Of a DNA stretch of 47,543 nt, positions 46,047-47,543 are shown in pieces. The notes under the pieces are model-generated. The model was given only the letters and a program-made list of their open reading frames with translations. It was not told the DNA's origin and made no database searches. Both the position numbers and the translations under genes were made by a program. Position 1 is the first letter of the stretch. Every line of letters begins with the position of its first letter. The DNA lies in assembly GCA_964622315.1 (NCBI GenBank), contig CAZUOY010000010.1, positions 1-47,543 of the forward strand. Reading direction: 5' to 3'. This DNA is from JAYFNU01 sp964622315 (GTDB lineage Bacteria; Bacillota; Clostridia; Oscillospirales; Ruminococcaceae).

Positions 46047-47543
46047 CTATTCAACTATCGGCAGAAGTAAGACCCGCGGCTCGTCAAGCGTTTCGGTGAG
46101 CGGCGCGTTCTCCTCAAAGATGCCGTCCGGTGAGGTGTTAAAGGTACGCGCTATATCCCAAACCCGCTCGCCTGCTTCGGCAAAATACGCCGTTATCGCC
46201 GCGTCAGGACGTTTCTTCGGCTTTTCCTCGTCCGCTCTTATCTCTCTTACGGCAAAAACCGTTCTCATACCCGCGACAACACCCGACAGCTCACATTCCG
46301 CCTTGAAGCTTAGTCGCCCGCCCGCCTCAAGGCATTCACTGTGAAGGAAAACGCATTCGGGGCAAAGAAGCACTGCGTTCGGGGTGCTTGAATAGACGGG
46401 CACCGTTATTTCAAACGGTTTGTCATAGCCGAACGCTGTTCCCTCGTCGTCCACGGCAATAAAGCAGGCAACCGCGCTAATCTTAGCCTCAAAGCCGCCG
46501 TCCTTCCTCGTAAGCGACATGGAAGGGTTGGAAACAAACCAGTCGGCTATGCGCCCATCGGGACAATCGAAGTTCTCATTTACGGAGAGCCGCTCCTTTA
46601 TTCCCTCCACGGCTTCCGCTAAGCTCAATGTTTCGCGTAACAGCTCGGTTTCACAGCGGGTGGAGAATACGTCGGATAGTATCTCGGTTTCACCGCTCTC
46701 CAAAACAAACAGCTCTATCTCGCAGCCGACCGATGCTTCCAGCATACCATCTGAGTTTATTTCATTTCCGAGTGCCGAGGAAACTACCGCTGCGCGCGCA
46801 ACAACCTTACGTTCCTGCTTAATCGCCTCATTCTCCACAAGCTGAATAAATGGTATTTTATAGCTGACACGCTTTACGGTAAACCCATTTTCAGCGCTTG
46901 TTTCAAGCGCGGCAAGAACATTAACCGTTCCCTTGACCTCGGCTCTGCCCTCGGTACATTCCACCGCGTCAATAACCGCTGCCGCTTCGCTTCTAAGCAC
47001 CGTCGCGTCAGACGCGTCGCTTCCTTCAACCGAAAGTCTCTCGTCTACCGTAAACTGCTTTGACGTGACAGCCGAAAGTGCTGTCCAGCCCATCGTTTCG
47101 GTCTTCTGCCATACACCCTCACCCGACGCCTTGCTTTTCGCCTCAAGGGATGAGAAGGACGGTACCGCGAGCGACACCGAAAGCGCGCCCCTTACGTCCA
47201 GCCTTCTTTCGTTAACCGCACGGCAGTTAAGGTAGCTGACAGTCGCGCTTGCGGAAACCACGCAGTTGTCCGACGCGCTGTTTTTCAGGTCAAACTGTTT
47301 CGAAAAGGGTATACGCTGAACCGTGGCGCTCAAATCCTTCCCCTCTTGCGAGCAGTAAAAAACGGTAAGCCTTACGTAGCCCTCCACCGTCGCCTTGTTT
47401 CCCACCGCGAGCCTTCCGAGAATTACCGGCTCTGCCTTAGTCCTCACTATTTTCCAAATCTCCGGCTGATAATCGGGTATCGTGAAATCCCCCTCAATCG
47501 GAAGCTCGGCGCTCATATCCAAAACGAGCTCGCAAAGTCCAAG
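46047..47543 (-). CDS. SipL-like SPOCS/LysM protein, 5' end beyond the window
   Basis: The frame is open to the right edge (reads ...LGLCELVLDMSAELPIEG), so the true start lies outside; a TTG at 47522 is not the natural start. About 498 residues are visible. Repeated beta modules (AKPVILGRLAVGNKATVEGY-like segments and ELSGVVAGMRTVFAV) fit the SPOCS (DUF3794) domain, and the C-terminal ~50 residues (YFAEAGERVWDIARTFNTSP) are a LysM domain. C. difficile SipL has this architecture and binds SpoIVA through its LysM domain to anchor the coat. Adjacency to spoIVA supports the assignment. Confidence 0.85.
   Translation of the reverse strand, partial: LGLCELVLDMSAELPIEGDFTIPDYQPEIWKIVRTKAEPVILGRLAVGNKATVEGYVRLTVFYCSQEGKDLSATVQRIPFSKQFDLKNSASDNCVVSASATVSYLNCRAVNERRLDVRGALSVSLAVPSFSSLEAKSKASGEGVWQKTETMGWTALSAVTSKQFTVDERLSVEGSDASDATVLRSEAAAVIDAVECTEGRAEVKGTVNVLAALETSAENGFTVKRVSYKIPFIQLVENEAIKQERKVVARAAVVSSALGNEINSDGMLEASVGCEIELFVLESGETEILSDVFSTRCETELLRETLSLAEAVEGIKERLSVNENFDCPDGRIADWFVSNPSMSLTRKDGGFEAKISAVACFIAVDDEGTAFGYDKPFEITVPVYSSTPNAVLLCPECVFLHSECLEAGGRLSFKAECELSGVVAGMRTVFAVREIRADEEKPKKRPDAAITAYFAEAGERVWDIARTFNTSPDGIFEENAPLTETLDEPRVLLLPIVE

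Overview
The window comes from an endospore-forming Clostridia-type Firmicute, probably a gut or other anaerobic species assembled from a metagenome. The basis is spoIVA with a SipL-like gene at the right end, a ClpE-like ATPase, an ECF transporter core (ecfT/A1/A2), strong GGAGG ribosome binding sites, and two runs of 10 N that look like scaffold joins. No species can be named from the sequence alone.

Layout. (1) 1-2194: the 5' part of murD (minus), divergent from a ferritin-like/VIT membrane protein and a GNAT acetyltransferase. (2) 2203-14137: one long minus-strand housekeeping operon, ruvC-ruvA-ruvB-glmM-RlmI-like methyltransferase-ecfA1-ecfA2-ecfT-truA-DUF5711-cvpA-clpE. It has a recognisable promoter with a LexA-like site and ends at a bidirectional terminator. 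(3) 14258-15353: tRNA-Val(GAC), a GC-rich non-coding block, and a DUF6530-like gene whose promoter is followed by a perfect 17-bp inverted repeat. (4) 15355-27665: a compact phage-derived minus-strand unit. A late regulator (ArpU/DUF1492-like) is followed by small terminase, large terminase, P22-type portal, scaffold, major capsid, connector, gp10-like tail hub, tail fibre, glycine-rich adhesin, XkdX-like protein, holin, M23 endolysin and a coiled-coil protein. No integrase, repressor, excisionase or replication gene is present between the flanking host genes. (5) 27773-28516: a TraX-family gene divergent from the phage unit. (6) 28614-41317: a 12-gene surface-glycan operon (CapD/PglF-like, DegT aminotransferase, PglC-like, RmlC, FnlA, FnlB, FnlC, WbuB-like, GT2, DUF2304) that ends with deoC and a PASTA-domain membrane protein. 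(7) 41363-43249: a tandem-GT2 glycosyltransferase gene with its own promoter. (8) 43480-44427: a TPR/LRR lipoprotein. (9) 44557-47543: spoIVA and a SipL-like gene, cut by the right edge.

The part most worth attention is the phage unit. Its regulator gene has a good sigma-A promoter (TTGACA, 16 bp, TATACT), and a site matching the Firmicute SOS box (GAAC-N4-GTTC) sits on the predicted transcription start. The regulator gene is separated from the structural genes by an activator-type promoter (extended -10, poor -35, palindrome at -35) and an intrinsic terminator. The predicted cascade is DNA damage, LexA cleavage, regulator, then capsid and lysis genes. With no integration or replication genes visible, this resembles a domesticated, SOS-inducible particle (gene-transfer-agent-like or PBSX-like, but short-tailed) more than an ordinary prophage. 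A decayed prophage, or one whose early genes lie elsewhere, remains possible.

In the glycan operon, FnlABC plus a WbuB-like transferase form a recognisable UDP-N-acetyl-L-fucosamine synthesis and transfer cassette. The PglF/PglE/PglC-like trio suggests an amino-dideoxy-sugar initiating residue. No flippase or polymerase is in the window.
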